Positions 47,148 to 57,651 of a DNA stretch of 64,000 nucleotides are shown piece after piece. The stretch covers positions 9,901,465-9,965,464 of the forward strand of contig CM060692.1 of the NCBI GenBank assembly GCA_030686995.1. Direction: 5' to 3'. Positions within the stretch are counted from its first letter, which is position 1, and the number at the start of each line of letters is the position of its first letter. This DNA is from Artemisia argyi. Lineage: Eukaryota; Streptophyta; Magnoliopsida; Asterales; Asteraceae. Below the pieces are notes generated by a model. That model was not told the origin of the DNA, ran no database searches, and worked only from the letters and a program-made list of their open reading frames with translations. Position numbers and translations under genes: made by a program.

Positions 47148-48554
47148 TGATGAGGCGAAAAATGATCCGTTTTTAGGGGGTCATTTAAGCCCGAATCCGA
47201 CTTTATTTGATAAAATATTGCCCTAAATCGTTCCTTTTGTGATTTTAGGTGTTTGGAGAGTGAATTCTGGAAAAGAAGCCATTTTGGACGTTTTTGGAGC
47301 ATAAAAGTGAAGAAAACGGCAAAGTACCAAATTTCCATGCTGAAGATACAAGGTGACGGCGTCAAGAGTTAAATCTTGACGGCGTCAGACATGAAGATTA
47401 AAATACCGAAGGTGGTGACGGCGTCAAACGCCTTCATGACGGCGTCAAAGTGGCAAGAATAAAATACCGTGGTCGGTGACGGCGTCACATAGGCCGTCAT
47501 AAGTAGATCAAGGCCGTCCGAGGAAGTATATGGCGGCGAGGTGACGGCGTCACATGTAACTCTTGACGCCGTCAGCCTACTTTTCCTATATATAGTTTTC
47601 TAGTTTTTTCATTAAAAAAAGAGAAGTTTTAGTGAAACCCTAAAGACGAATTTGGTGTATCTTTTACAGGTTTTTCAAGGGTTCCAAACCCTTGAGACCT
47701 TGCATTGTAATTGAGATAAGTGTTCTTCCAATTCAATCAATATGTCTATGTGTTGGTTGTTTATATCTTGTTCTTGTCTCAATTCTACTATGCTAGGCTA
47801 GATCTCTTTTGTGTTTGCTTAAATCTAATGAAACCTATATGTTGATTATGTGTTGATTACTTGTCTATTCTTGTCTTGGATGAATGATTTTATATGTTAG
47901 GCTTAAGAAAACTGGCAGATCTCCAAATGGTAACATGCTTGAACGTCTTAAGAAACATGAACCGAGGCGTACTAGGTCTTTATTGGTTGTATTTAATGCA
48001 TGAGCCACTGTTTATAATCCCTATAGTTGTGCTGGGTCATGGTGTAGGAGGAGATAAGAGCTCATAGAGTTGGGGAGTTATGTATGCCACCCCACGAATG
48101 GTATTAAAGAATACAATCCATCATCCATACAAGTATAACAAGTAATTAACGTGTAAAAGATATCTAGGGAGTAGTGAAGTCTAAGTAAACACAATTTCTC
48201 CAATTACTGCTCACAACCTTAGTATAGTTAGTTTATTTTCATTTTTAGTATTTTATTTTGATTGCATCTTAGTTTTGGGTTAGTTGAATAGCAACTAATT
48301 CCGCCCACTCTTCCAAAACCCGAGATTTTACTTGCTTTCATAAAAATATACAAATACAAAAATAATCATCCCTCACCTTTAGAACTATTAATTAGGTTTT
48401 CTAATCCTAGCGACACTATTCCTAAGCTGAACGATCAATCCCCCGGTACTTGTCACTATACTATACTACAACGATCAGGTACACTGCCTGGTGGGGGTTG
48501 TAAGCTTCTCGAGATCCCTCGAGAGGTAAAGCAAGGTGCGATTCCCACGCATCA
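47148..48554 (+). repeat. 3' LTR of element E
   Basis: Same length as the 5' LTR. Its palindromes are slightly more perfect than in the 5' copy (47437 and 47542 restore TGACGGCGTCA). Confidence 0.95.
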
Positions 48555-48907
48555 ACCCAATTGATTCACAGATATATTAGTGTGCACTTTTTTATTCTTT
48601 CACTTTAAAGTGTACGTGTAACCATGCTCTATTTTGTAGTAGTGTTTTGAACCACATAGCTATTCTAATTAAAATTTTAATGCCTTTTAATACAAAAATG
48701 AAGAACAACAAAAACATAAAAATATACAATGATAAACTTGATTTCATACGCTTAACATCAAGTTTGTATATATCATTCAATTTCATGAAAAAAAATCCGA
48801 AATTTTAAATTTCATTAAATTCTTACTCAATACAATCATTGATTCTCAATCTAATTACAACCCACAAACTGCTCAATTACTTAACAAATAACCACAAACC
48901 CTAAACC

Positions 48908-48911
<4 letters not shown>
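48555..48911. repeat. Downstream flank of LINE copy 1 (duplicated at 59405-59928)
   Basis: ACCCAATTGATTCACAGATA and what follows match the flank of LINE copy 2. The second copy carries an extra MITE (59685-59837). No gene is seen. Confidence 0.88.

Positions 48912-48981
<70 letters not shown>
48912..48981. repeat. (AT)n microsatellite
   Basis: About 70 bp, at the same place as 59929-60012 in the second copy. Confidence 0.95.
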
Positions 48982-49440
48982 TAGAAGGGTACCCGCGCAA
49001 TGCGGCGGCGGGTACCCGGTGACTGTTTGTAGCGAACAAATATTTTTCATTTTTAACCTTCCTTATTTAGTATTGTCTCAAATATACTTTAAAACGTAGT
49101 AGATATATGCTTTTTAAAAGTAAAACATTTAAATTACTAATAGTGTAATGTGTGTTTAGAAGCTGAGATAAAACTGTGATAGTTTGTGGGTTAGTTTGTA
49201 GGATTTATATATATAAAATATGCATTAAAATGTAGTTAATTGGGCTGTTATATCACATTGATTAAATGGACTATTGCAAGTTAATGAGGTTCATGAATAT
49301 TAGTGGCTCCTACAATTAATGAGATTAAAATTCATAATGTAACTTAACTCCTATTCATATATATGTGTTAGTTTGAAATCCTTCTAATTAAAGAAATGTT
49401 TTTGGTCTTATTTTTTTAAGACTTCCTTTTTAGGAATGAC
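48982..49440. repeat. Unclassified insertion or block unique to copy 1
   Basis: Absent from the second copy. Starts CTAGAAGGGTACCCGCGCAA and has a 10-bp inverted repeat, GGGTACCCGC with GCGGGTACCC, at 48988-49018. The rest is AT-rich without a gene. It is possibly a Helitron or MITE end, but I see no decisive terminus. Confidence 0.4.
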
Positions 49441-49454
49441 CTAAATGCATTATA

Positions 49455-49820
49455 ATGTAGTTAAGATACAAGTGGTGAGAAGTGACAAAAACCACGCATT
49501 TGAGATGCAATGACTTGCATTAGATGCATTTCTATTCATACAGATGCAACATCTTGAGTTTCGAAAGTTAATTTGATGTATAGATTGTGAAAAATAATTT
49601 TCATGATTTCGGCACATGCAGAGGAATAAAAAAACAAGAGAAATCATGAAATGCATCTAATATACGTATATTCATCTGATTAAAAGCTATAAACCATACT
49701 ATGATGCGTTATAATGCATCCAAGATTATAGAGATGCTTCTAATTTAGGTCGGTGCAACTCGGATTTGTGGTTATAGATCTTCTTATTCGTTCTTATTTT
49801 AAGTAATTTTCATATTTGAT

Positions 49821-49822
<2 letters not shown>
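49455..49822. repeat. TA-flanked repeat block, copy 1
   Basis: Matches 60040-60397 (AGTGGTGAGAAGTGACAAAA start, TTTGATC end). It ends in an (AT)n tract (49823-49870). No gene is seen. Confidence 0.75.

Positions 49823-49870
<48 letters not shown>
49823..49870. repeat. (AT)n microsatellite
   Basis: A single tract here; the second copy has two tracts with a MITE between them. Confidence 0.95.
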
Positions 49871-49873
<3 letters not shown>

Positions 49874-50066
49874 GATGGTTAATGTGAGATCAAACTTAAA
49901 GTTATAAAAATAAGATCTAGTTTAAACAACCATTAAAAACAGTTATAAATAACCATTTTAGCAATAATGCACCAAAAATAAAATACTAGTACAAATTAAC
50001 ATGTTAGCAACTAATAAGCAACTAATACATGAATCTGGATTACTGATACACAATTAAAATTTTTAC
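49871..50066. repeat. Duplicated flank block
   Basis: GATGGTTAATGTGAGATCAA onward matches 60680-60870. No gene is seen. Confidence 0.8.
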
Positions 50067-50890
50067 ATTTTTGTCGGTTTTTTTACGTTTTCGTTCGTTG
50101 TTTTATATTTTCATCCGGTTTTTGATTTTGTCTGTTTTTTTACGTTTTCGTTCGTTTTTTTACGTTTTCTCCCATTCTTTTACGTTTTAGTCTTTTGTTC
50201 TAATGTTCTCATACGTTTTTGTTCATTTTTTACATTTTCATACGTTTTTATCTATTCTAATCCATTTTTATACGTTTTATACGTTTTCACAACATGGGTA
50301 TTGAATGTTGATGCTAATACCCTGTAATTGTTCTTTCTATTTTTAAAAATTTGATGTTTTTTGGTTGTAATTTAGCATACCCATATTTTAAAATGATTTT
50401 TTTTAAGTCAAAGGACTAGTTGTTGAAGGTTGATGCTAATAACGTAAAAAACGAACGAAAACGTAAAAAAATAGACAAAAACAAAAAAAATGGATGAAAA
50501 TGTAAAAAAAACAAACGAAAACGTAAAAAAAAAACAGACGAAAACGAAAAAAAACGGATGAAAACATAAAAAAACGGATGAAAACATTAAAATACAGACG
50601 AAAACGAAAAAAAACAAATGAAAACGTAAAGAAACGAAGAAAAACGTAAAAATACAGACAAAAACAGAAGAAAAAAAAGGTTAAGAATGGATAAAAATGT
50701 AAAAAAATTGGATGAAATCGTATGAAAACGTTAGAACAACGGACAAAAACGTAAAAAAAACGAACGTAAACGCAAAAAAAACAGATGAAAACGAAAAAAA
50801 ACAGACGAAGGCGAAAAAAATAGACGAAAAAGAAAAAAAAATGGACAAAAACGTAAAAAAAACAGACGAAAACGTATTAAAACGGAACTT
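50067..50890. repeat. Inverted arrays of a TTTTTACGTTTTCGTYYG motif
   Basis: 50067-50290 carries T-rich copies (TTTTTACGTTTTCGTTCG). 50440-50890 carries the reverse complement (CGAACGAAAACGTAAAAA and variants) more than fifteen times. The arms could fold into a long imperfect hairpin. ORFs here (F/V-rich or K/N-rich) are artefacts. Absent from the second copy. Confidence 0.8.
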
Positions 50891-51003
50891 ACGAACGTAT
50901 TAAAAAAATTGCACCGTTCGTCCTTTTGCACCGTTCGTCCTTTTGGTTTGCGAAATGACTAGTATACCCTCATGGGACTTCAGGTGTATTAACACTTAAC
51001 AAG

Positions 51004-51047
51004 CGTTAGTTGGGGGGCGGGGGGGGGGGGGGGGGGGGGGACTAACG
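51004..51047. repeat. G22 run inside a 7-bp inverted repeat
   Basis: CGTTAGT (51004-51010), then a G-rich run with G22 at 51019-51040, then ACTAACG (51041-51047). The run length is likely unstable and hard to sequence. Confidence 0.85.
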
Positions 51048-51092
51048 ACGCCAATCAACGCAAACCACAAGGAGGATGAACGATGTAATTTA

Positions 51093-51281
51093 CTCTTCAA
51101 GTTATTTAAAACTTGATTGATCAAGTTGGCCAATTATCAACCATTTGATCAAATGCAATGACTCAAATCAAAAGAACATGAGATGATTTGAGCCATTAGA
51201 TTAACTATTGCAATGACTCAAATCAAAAGAAAGTGGTTGATAAATGTAACTTGATCAATCAAGTTATAAATAAGTTGAGAG
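51093..51281. mobile_element. MITE with long inverted repeats (copy 1)
   Basis: Arms CAAGTTATTTAAAACTTGAT and, at the far end, its near complement ATCAAGTTATAAATAAGTTG. Matches 63121-63308. No coding capacity. Confidence 0.75.
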
Positions 51282-52120
51282 GATCTCTCTCCATTTTTGA
51301 ACTTCCAAATCCATACGTTATATTCATAGAAGTGAGAGTGAAGATAGAATTCTTTTTTATTGATAGTCAAACCCGCTTAAATTATCACATGTGATATAAT
51401 ACTAATTTGTATATCCGAACAGTTAACATTATGTCATAAAATAATCATAAATATTAGTATAGAACTCCAAAAGATTAACTATTTTTTGCAATAAAATATA
51501 AATATCATTAAGTTTTAAAATATACGGAGTACATAATATTCGAACCTCTAAATGAATAAATACAGTTTATTTATAGAAGTAGACGAATATAAAAGAAAAA
51601 AATTGATATTTAAACTCATTTAATATATCACACACATATGTAAACTCGAAGAATCAAGATTTTATAAAATGAGCATAACTTTCAAAATTTTGTCTAATAT
51701 GTTGGATCGAGTCTGCTACAATACCAACTCTTTTGAAAGTTTAAGCATCCACGATTTGTGACTTTTTCTAATTGACAACTACGTCTCTACATCATTTGAC
51801 AACTTATTCATTTCGTTTTACCACTAGGTTTGTCTCCGTTTCTATATGATGTGTAGTTTGTTTCTACCAACACACCAACTTCGCTAACAATAGCGGCGAA
51901 AAGGGTGTGCAAGTGGTGTGGTCGAACAGGGTCTCACAATCTAAGGGGCTCACATTGTGTGTTTATGCTATATGTACGACGGTGAAAACTTAACATACCC
52001 AGTGGGTAAATTACCCAGTAACTAAAAACACAATTAATGCTTTCCTGTAATATGTGGCAAGAAAGGAATAAAAACACAATTAATGTTTTGTTTCTTTTTT
52101 TCCAATAACTGAATGCCACC
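51282..52120. repeat. Duplicated flank, copy 1
   Basis: Matches 63309 to the window end with small differences. The duplication is traced at least to 51970. It contains TCACATGTGA near 51379. No gene is recognised. Confidence 0.8.
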
Positions 52121-52798
52121 TAATCCGGGTAAACTATCCCGTGGGTAGATGTATCCATGCCCATATACGACTGCCTCTTTTTTGTAAATCTCATTAGTTA
52201 AATACAACTCATCTTAACACAATAAATAAAATATCGTTAAGGAAGACTCATTATAAAAAATTATTATAAATAAACACTTTTTATATACCTCTTTGAGTAT
52301 TTTTTTTTTTTTTTCTAGATGGGACCTCTTTTTAATTTTTATCAAGGCCTCCAAATTCATTTTCCGGGCCTACTAAGCTTTTAATAAAGCAAAGTAGCAA
52401 ACCTATGATTATCATGTCCAACTTGCTCCATTATTGATACGTACGAATTATTTTCTTATTCCTCTGGCATCTTTTCTTTCCCACTAAGTTTTTGCTTTTC
52501 TACTTTTCTAATTCACCTAATTTACCACTAGTACAAAATATGAATAAAGGTGGATAAAATTTGTCAAGTATGGAGTACTATTTAAAAAGAGAACTAGAAT
52601 CAAAGTTAAAGCTAGGAGCATCTGAAATATAATTTTCATTATTAAAAGTTCGATGAATTTAATCACATTAACCATGTTAATCATAATATAAACACTTAAA
52701 CATAAACGTAAAGTAAACCTTACTTGATTCAAGAGATGCACGTGAACGCCATGAAATATAATTATATTACAAATGTAAATCAGCTTACATATGTACCA
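52121..52798. other. Intergenic, nothing recognised
   Basis: AT-rich sequence with a T16 run near 52300. No ORF with a domain is visible. Confidence 0.5.
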
Positions 52799-53235
52799 TT
52801 ACAAGATTCCTGATGACTACCCACGATAATTTCACACAAACATTTATTCGTGGGTATTCACCCACGTAGTACCCACAAATACAAATTACCCATCATTAGC
52901 GAATTAGAAAACAATTCACACAAACATTTATTCGTGGGTATTCACCCACGTAGTACCCACAAATACAAATTACCCATCATTAGCGAATTAGAAAACAATT
53001 CAAGTTTACCCACTAATTTCCCATAACTTTTCCCATGGATTCACCCACAACATTGTATTTCGTGTGTAAGTTGTGGGTAAATTCTTTGCGCAAAAGCATT
53101 TCCCTCCAATCACCACAAATTCAACTATCGTGGGTAAATATATCGGTTTTATTGTGGGAAAATATTTGTTGCCCACGAATTACACACGACCATAATGCCC
53201 ATGGGTAATTCTTTGTGGCTAATTTGTGGGTAACT
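52799..53235. repeat. TACCCAC-rich block with 84-bp tandem duplication, possible CACTA end
   Basis: 52831-52914 is repeated exactly at 52915-52998. TACCCAC and GTGGGTA recur in both orientations through the block, like CACTA subterminal repeats. CATTACAAGATT at 52799 resembles a CACTA terminus (CACTACAAGA) with one change. No matching right end or target duplication was found. Confidence 0.45.
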
Positions 53236-53609
53236 AAATACGCATGATCAATTTCAGGGGTACTTAAAGTGGTAACTTAATGTCGATAAACTAAAAACAC
53301 ACATAATTTCAGCACTCATAATAAATCTCTACATTGGTGGTCAACGGAAAAAATTGCGATTTTTACTCAAGACATGGAAATTTAAGAACCGGTCAACAAG
53401 TACGACTAAAAGCAAAAGTGTTTCTAGCCAGTGTTATGTGAGGGGAGCCATTAAGCAAGAGGTTGTTTTTCAATTCACGTCTCAAATATTTATTGTGTCA
53501 GATATTATGTGGTAAAACGATGTGTGGATATGTTGTCCTTGAAAAAAAAATAAATAAAAAACATATTCGAGTAGAAACGACTCAAGCCACACCACATACA
53601 TTGTTTAAG

Positions 53610-53650
<41 letters not shown>

Positions 53651-53839
53651 GTAATACATTTACACAGTAAGTATCTATGCTTTTTCAAATTATAAACAAT
53701 TTTAAACCAATCTTTACTATAATTTTCTCATCTCACATAAAATGTCTCAAAAAACATAGGCTTGCACACTAGAGAGAAAAACTTGAGCTGCAACATGAAA
53801 TGTTTCAATTTCAATGAGAAAAGAAAAGGGGCAAAGACT
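53236..53839. other. Intergenic, nothing recognised
   Basis: AT-rich with an A run at 53616-53649. No gene is seen. Confidence 0.5.
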
Positions 53840-54156
53840 GTTAGAAATAGAAGTGACGATCAATATTGAGTCGATAAGTATTGTAATAGGTTAACGTTTA
53901 ATAGTTAGTAAAATGCTAGTCCATTTAAGTTAATGTAAAGCCTTAAAGGCTTGGCCTAACATGAGGTCCATAGTCCGGCCCATGTGGCATTTGTAAGAAA
54001 TATATAAACCCCTCTTAGGTTAGTTAGGAGGGTGTGGGAGTTCATAATATTCAAGCTTATTTTCACATAGTTCTCTCCACCTATTTCTCTCTCTAGATTC
54101 TATCTCTCTCTTTCTAAGATTATATGTGTGTGAAGTAATTATATTGGGTCATAACA
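53840..54156 (+). repeat. 5' LTR of element G
   Basis: TG...CA ends, TATA box, and an adjoining primer site. There is no partner in the window. Confidence 0.65.
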
Positions 54157-54158
54157 AG

Positions 54159-54172
54159 TGGTATCTAGAGCT
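54159..54172 (+). other. Primer binding site of element G (tRNA-Met-like)
   Basis: TGGTATCTAGAGCT, differing slightly from TGGTATCAGAGC. Confidence 0.7.
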
Positions 54173-54562
54173 AAACAATGATTTAGGAGTGTTTGTGTTT
54201 CGTTTTTGAGCTGAAAATTCTAAAAAGGTTGCGTTTTTTATTCAAAAACGTGAGCTTTTTGGTTAAAAATTTCAATCTTTAATGTTTTCAAGCTTAAAGT
54301 TGTTGTCTTTCTTAGAGTTCTATGATTTTTAAGTGAGTTTTGGCAAAAAAACATTGCATCAAGAACATCAAAAACTTGATTTTTATCGATTAAAAAGGTT
54401 TTGGCTACTTATCGAATTTCTTTAAATTCGTTCTAAACATTAAAGGTCGAAACTTTATTGTTATTTAAGTGTTTTTGAAGGTTTTTGGTCGAAAGAAATT
54501 GTGTAGAAGTTTGTTTTTAGTCATAGTATTGAGCTCCAAAAATCTATCCATTTATGGGAATT

Positions 54563-54860
54563 GCACTTTTGAGGGTTTTTCGGGAATTGCACTTTTGAGG
54601 GTTTTCCGGGAATTGCACTTTCGAGGGTTTTTCGGGGAATTGGACTCACGGGAATTGGACTCACGGGAATTGGTCTTACGGGAATTGGTCTTCTGGGAAT
54701 TGGTTTTACGGGAATTGGTCATACGGGAATTGGTCTTCCCGGAATTGGTCTTCAGGGAATTGGTCTTATGGGAATTGGTCTTACGGGAATTGGTCTTCCG
54801 GGAATTGGTCTTACGGGAATTGGTCTCACGGGAATTGGATTCACGGGAATTAGATTCATC
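54563..54860 (+). repeat. 15-bp tandem array, CGGGAATTGGTCTTA
   Basis: About 18 units with exact 15-bp period over most of the length. In the frame open from 54469 to 54897 they encode RELVL-type pentapeptides. Whether it is translated is unknown. Confidence 0.85.
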
Positions 54861-54956
54861 GGAATTCGATTACTCGGTACTTCCCTTGCTTGTATAAGTT
54901 TGTGGTATACTTCGACTAAGGAAAATCTTCTAATTTGTACAAATTAGACAGATATT

Positions 54957-55028
54957 ATCTAAATTGGATCTATCTAAATTGGATCTATCTTAATTGGATC
55001 TATCTAAATTGGGTTTATCTAAATTGGA
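54957..55028 (+). repeat. 15-bp tandem array, TAAATTGGATCTATC
   Basis: Four to five units directly after the first array. Confidence 0.8.
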
Positions 55029-55227
55029 TTCACGGGAATTCAACCAAAGTCACGGGAATTCGACCAAAGTCACGGGAATTCAACCAAAGTCACCGGAATT
55101 GAATCAAAGTCACAGGAATTGAACCAAAGAAGCGGGAAATGAACCAAAGACATCAGAATTGAACCAAACTCATCGGAATTGGATCAAAGTCACCGGAATT
55201 GGACCAAAGTCATCGTAATTGAACCTT
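55029..55227 (+). repeat. 20-bp tandem array, TCACGGGAATTCAACCAAAG
   Basis: About ten units with increasing divergence to the right. The core GGAATTG is shared with the first array. Confidence 0.85.
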
Positions 55228-55351
55228 CAAAGTTTTAAGACCAAAATTTCACTACAACAACTGAACTTAACCTTCACCAAACACCACTCCTACTTCGTTG
55301 GAACGATCCAAGATCAACTTTATCACACATCAGAATTAAAAGGAAAGGGAA

Positions 55352-55774
55352 ATGCAAATGAAAGAGAGAGATTCAAAGAAAGCATTTAAAGTGTTCAAGT
55401 CACATATTGAGAAGGACATAAATTCATTAGGATATGAACCAAGGTTCGATGAGGCATTTGAATACTTCATCAGAGTCCAATTTCATCATTTCAAAGAAAA
55501 ACTCATCCAAAACCTGAATCAACTTGAAAAGCTACTTAATGGTGAAGAACTTCATATGGGTAAGGTCAATATTAATAATGATAAAGTAGATTCATTGGGT
55601 ATGGGCCATGTTGATGTTAGGCCATCACATAATGATACTAGTTATGTGAACCCAACTTATTTATCTAGGACACAAGATGGGCCAGTCCATAATGGACCTA
55701 TAGAAAAAATTACGAGGCCGAACCCAACGCTTGGAATTTCTATTCCTTTTGGGGGTAAGTTCAGCTTCCATTAG
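55352..55774 (+). CDS. Unrecognised ORF joining into LINE copy 2 (ORF1-like)
   Basis: 140 residues, starting MQMKERDSKKAFKVFKSHIE at 55352. Helix-prone, charged N-terminal half, then a Pro/Asn-rich tail. The frame runs on into the KKKTTTKNKKLRTGSS peptide shared with LINE copy 1, but a TAG at 55772-55774 stops it where copy 1 has CAG. It may be the LINE ORF1 or the end of element G. No domain is recognised. Confidence 0.4.
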   Translation: MQMKERDSKKAFKVFKSHIEKDINSLGYEPRFDEAFEYFIRVQFHHFKEKLIQNLNQLEKLLNGEELHMGKVNINNDKVDSLGMGHVDVRPSHNDTSYVNPTYLSRTQDGPVHNGPIEKITRPNPTLGISIPFGGKFSFH

Positions 55775-55880
55775 TTGACTTGGAAAGCAATGAAAAAGAA
55801 GACAACAACAAAGAATAAGAAATTAAGAACTGGATCTTCTTATGATCTGGGTGTGGAAAAGCTAACACAGTCCACCGTCA

Positions 55881-56975
55881 TTGATTTCGGTCTTCATTCA
55901 TGGTGTATTTTCTATTTTAATGAATGTTATTTCTATCAATTGTTGTGGTCTTGGATTGATTTACAAACAAAATTGGATTAGGTCCATTATAAAAGAAGAA
56001 AATATTATGGTGATTGGTATTCAGGAAACAAAAATGGAACACATCAGTGACTCTTTTGTTTTATCATTATGGGGATCTGATGATGTTGGATTTTCATTTT
56101 CCTCGTCTATTGGGGCATCAGGTGGGTCTCTCTTAATGTGCAATACTTCAGTCTTTCTTAATGTTTCTAGCTGGAATGGTAATTATTTCTCTGGTGCTAC
56201 TGGTAGATGGATTGGTTTTGATGAAAATTTAACTTTTCTCGATATTTCTGCACCACAATGCAGTGGACTTAAAGCTGCCCTCTAGTCTGAATTACTTAAT
56301 TATATCAATTCATTTCAAGCTATTTGGGTTCTCTTTGGTGATTTTAACTCGGTTAAATGTTCTTCGGAAAGAGCGGGGTCCATTTTTGTTGCAAACGAAG
56401 CGCTTGCTTTTAATAATTTCATTGCTAGCGCCAGGTTGTTTGAGTTTCAATTAGGTGGTCGAAGATTTACAAGGTTTAATAAAGAAGGATCTAAAATGAG
56501 CAAGTTAATTCATTTCTTAGTTAACCATAATTTTCTTGATCATTGGCCATCGACTTTGGTCACGGCTTTAGCAAGAACCATTTCGGATCATTGTTACATT
56601 CTTCTTAAGGTTGGACTTCTCGACTTTGATCCCAAGCCTTTTCGTATTTTTAACCACTGGTTGGAGCTCCCTGAGTTCAATGATCTTATTGAGTCCACAT
56701 GGGGTGCAAGGCCTTTCAGGAGCTCCGCGGATATCGTTGTCAAAAACAAGATAAAGCATCTTAAAACAACAATTAAGTCTTGGTCTATAAACAAGTCAGC
56801 TGAGATGAAGATTAGGAAGTCTGATCTCTTGAGATACATTGAAGATTGGGATCTCAAAGCTGAATGTGGGCTCCTTACGGATACCGATTGTGTGGCTCGG
56901 GAGGCTGCAATTTTTGGGTTGATGCAGTATGATCAAGTTGAGAGAAATAAATTAATGCAGTGGAGCAAAGTTTAA
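55881..56975 (+). pseudogene. Endonuclease region of LINE copy 2
   Basis: INCCGLG, IGIQETKME, FLDISAPQCSG, LGGRRFTRFNKEGSKMSKL and FNHWLELPEFNDLIES are readable across frames 55881-56285 and 56436-56975. The GDFN segment lies between them at about 56338. Frameshifts near 56280 and a stop at 56973 inactivate it. Confidence 0.85.
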
Positions 56976-57012
56976 TGGGCTGTTGATGGGGACGAGAACT
57001 TAAGATATTTCC

Positions 57013-57651
57013 ATGCCTCAATTAAGAAACAAGCCAAAAAAACACCGTATCAATGGGTTATCGTGGGGTGGAAACTGGATTACTTTCCCAGAGGCGATAA
57101 AGGAGGCGACTTTCTCGCATTTTATAGATTGTTTTAAAGAACCCGTTTATGCAAGGCCTCATTTTCGAAGCAAACTATTCCGTACACTGGATTCTTCGGA
57201 TGTTGATTTTCTTGAATCTTCTTTTTATATGGAAGAAATTAAGCAGGCGGTGTGGAGTTGTTCATGTTCAAAATCTCCAAGGCCTGATGGGCTGAATTTT
57301 GATTTTCTAAGGAAGTACTGGGAAATCATCAAAGTCAATTTTTACAATTCTTTAAAGCATTTTGATTCCATGGGCCACTTCGCAAGAGGATGCAATCCTT
57401 CCTTCACAGTTCTTATTCCAAAGAAGTGTGACCCAATTTCAGATTTTCGGCCAATTAGCCTTATTGGTTGCGTGTACAAGGTTCTTGCTAAGGTTTTATC
57501 TTCTCGTTTGCTGAAAGTCATTCATAAAATTATTGGTCCTAATCAAACGACATTCATCTCTGGGAGGCAAATTCTTGACGGGGTCTTGATTGCACTAATT
57601 TATCCCTTCTCCAATATGCGGATGATGCACTCTTTTTTTGGTGAATGGTAA
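57013..57651 (+). pseudogene. RT N-terminal part of LINE copy 2, catalytic core deleted
   Basis: FDFLRKYWEIIKVNFYNSLK, LIPKK, DFRPISLIGCVYKVLAKVLS and FISGRQILDGVLIA are followed directly by out-of-frame sequence of the YADD region. About 350 bp present in copy 1 (38709-39058) are missing, so the fingers/palm part including the FDSV Asp motif is gone. Confidence 0.88.

Larger units (their letters stand above)
40826..48554 (+). mobile_element. Element E: Athila-like gag element without pol, young
   Basis: LTRs of 1407 bp (40826-42232, 47148-48554), perfect target duplication ACCCA (40821-40825 and 48555-48559). The empty site is seen at 59404 (CTACACCCAATTG). The LTRs differ at about a dozen positions by eye, so the insertion is recent. 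The interior has an Athila primer site, one long gag-protease-like ORF and a long 3' region; no RT or integrase. Same family as D. Confidence 0.95.
53840..55227 (+). mobile_element. Element G: 5' part of an LTR retrotransposon with tandem-repeat interior
   Basis: A 317-bp LTR-like unit TGTTAGAAAT...GGTCATAACA (53840-54156), with TATATAAACC near 53999, is followed two bases on by TGGTATCTAGAGCT, a tRNA-Met-like primer site. The interior is dominated by three tandem arrays. No second LTR is found, so the 3' end is lost or lies outside. The LTR end GGTCATAACA and the repeat-rich interior resemble element T, although the LTRs are otherwise unalike. Confidence 0.65.

Noticed and set aside
48896..48910. 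Telomere-like CCCTAAACCC
   Set aside because: Fewer than two full repeats. No interstitial telomere array.
50408..50931. Phe/Val-rich and Lys/Asn-rich ORFs
   Set aside because: They only translate the ACGTTTTCG inverted arrays.
52831..52998. CRISPR-like or satellite array
   Set aside because: Only two adjoining identical units, no spacers, and a plant context.
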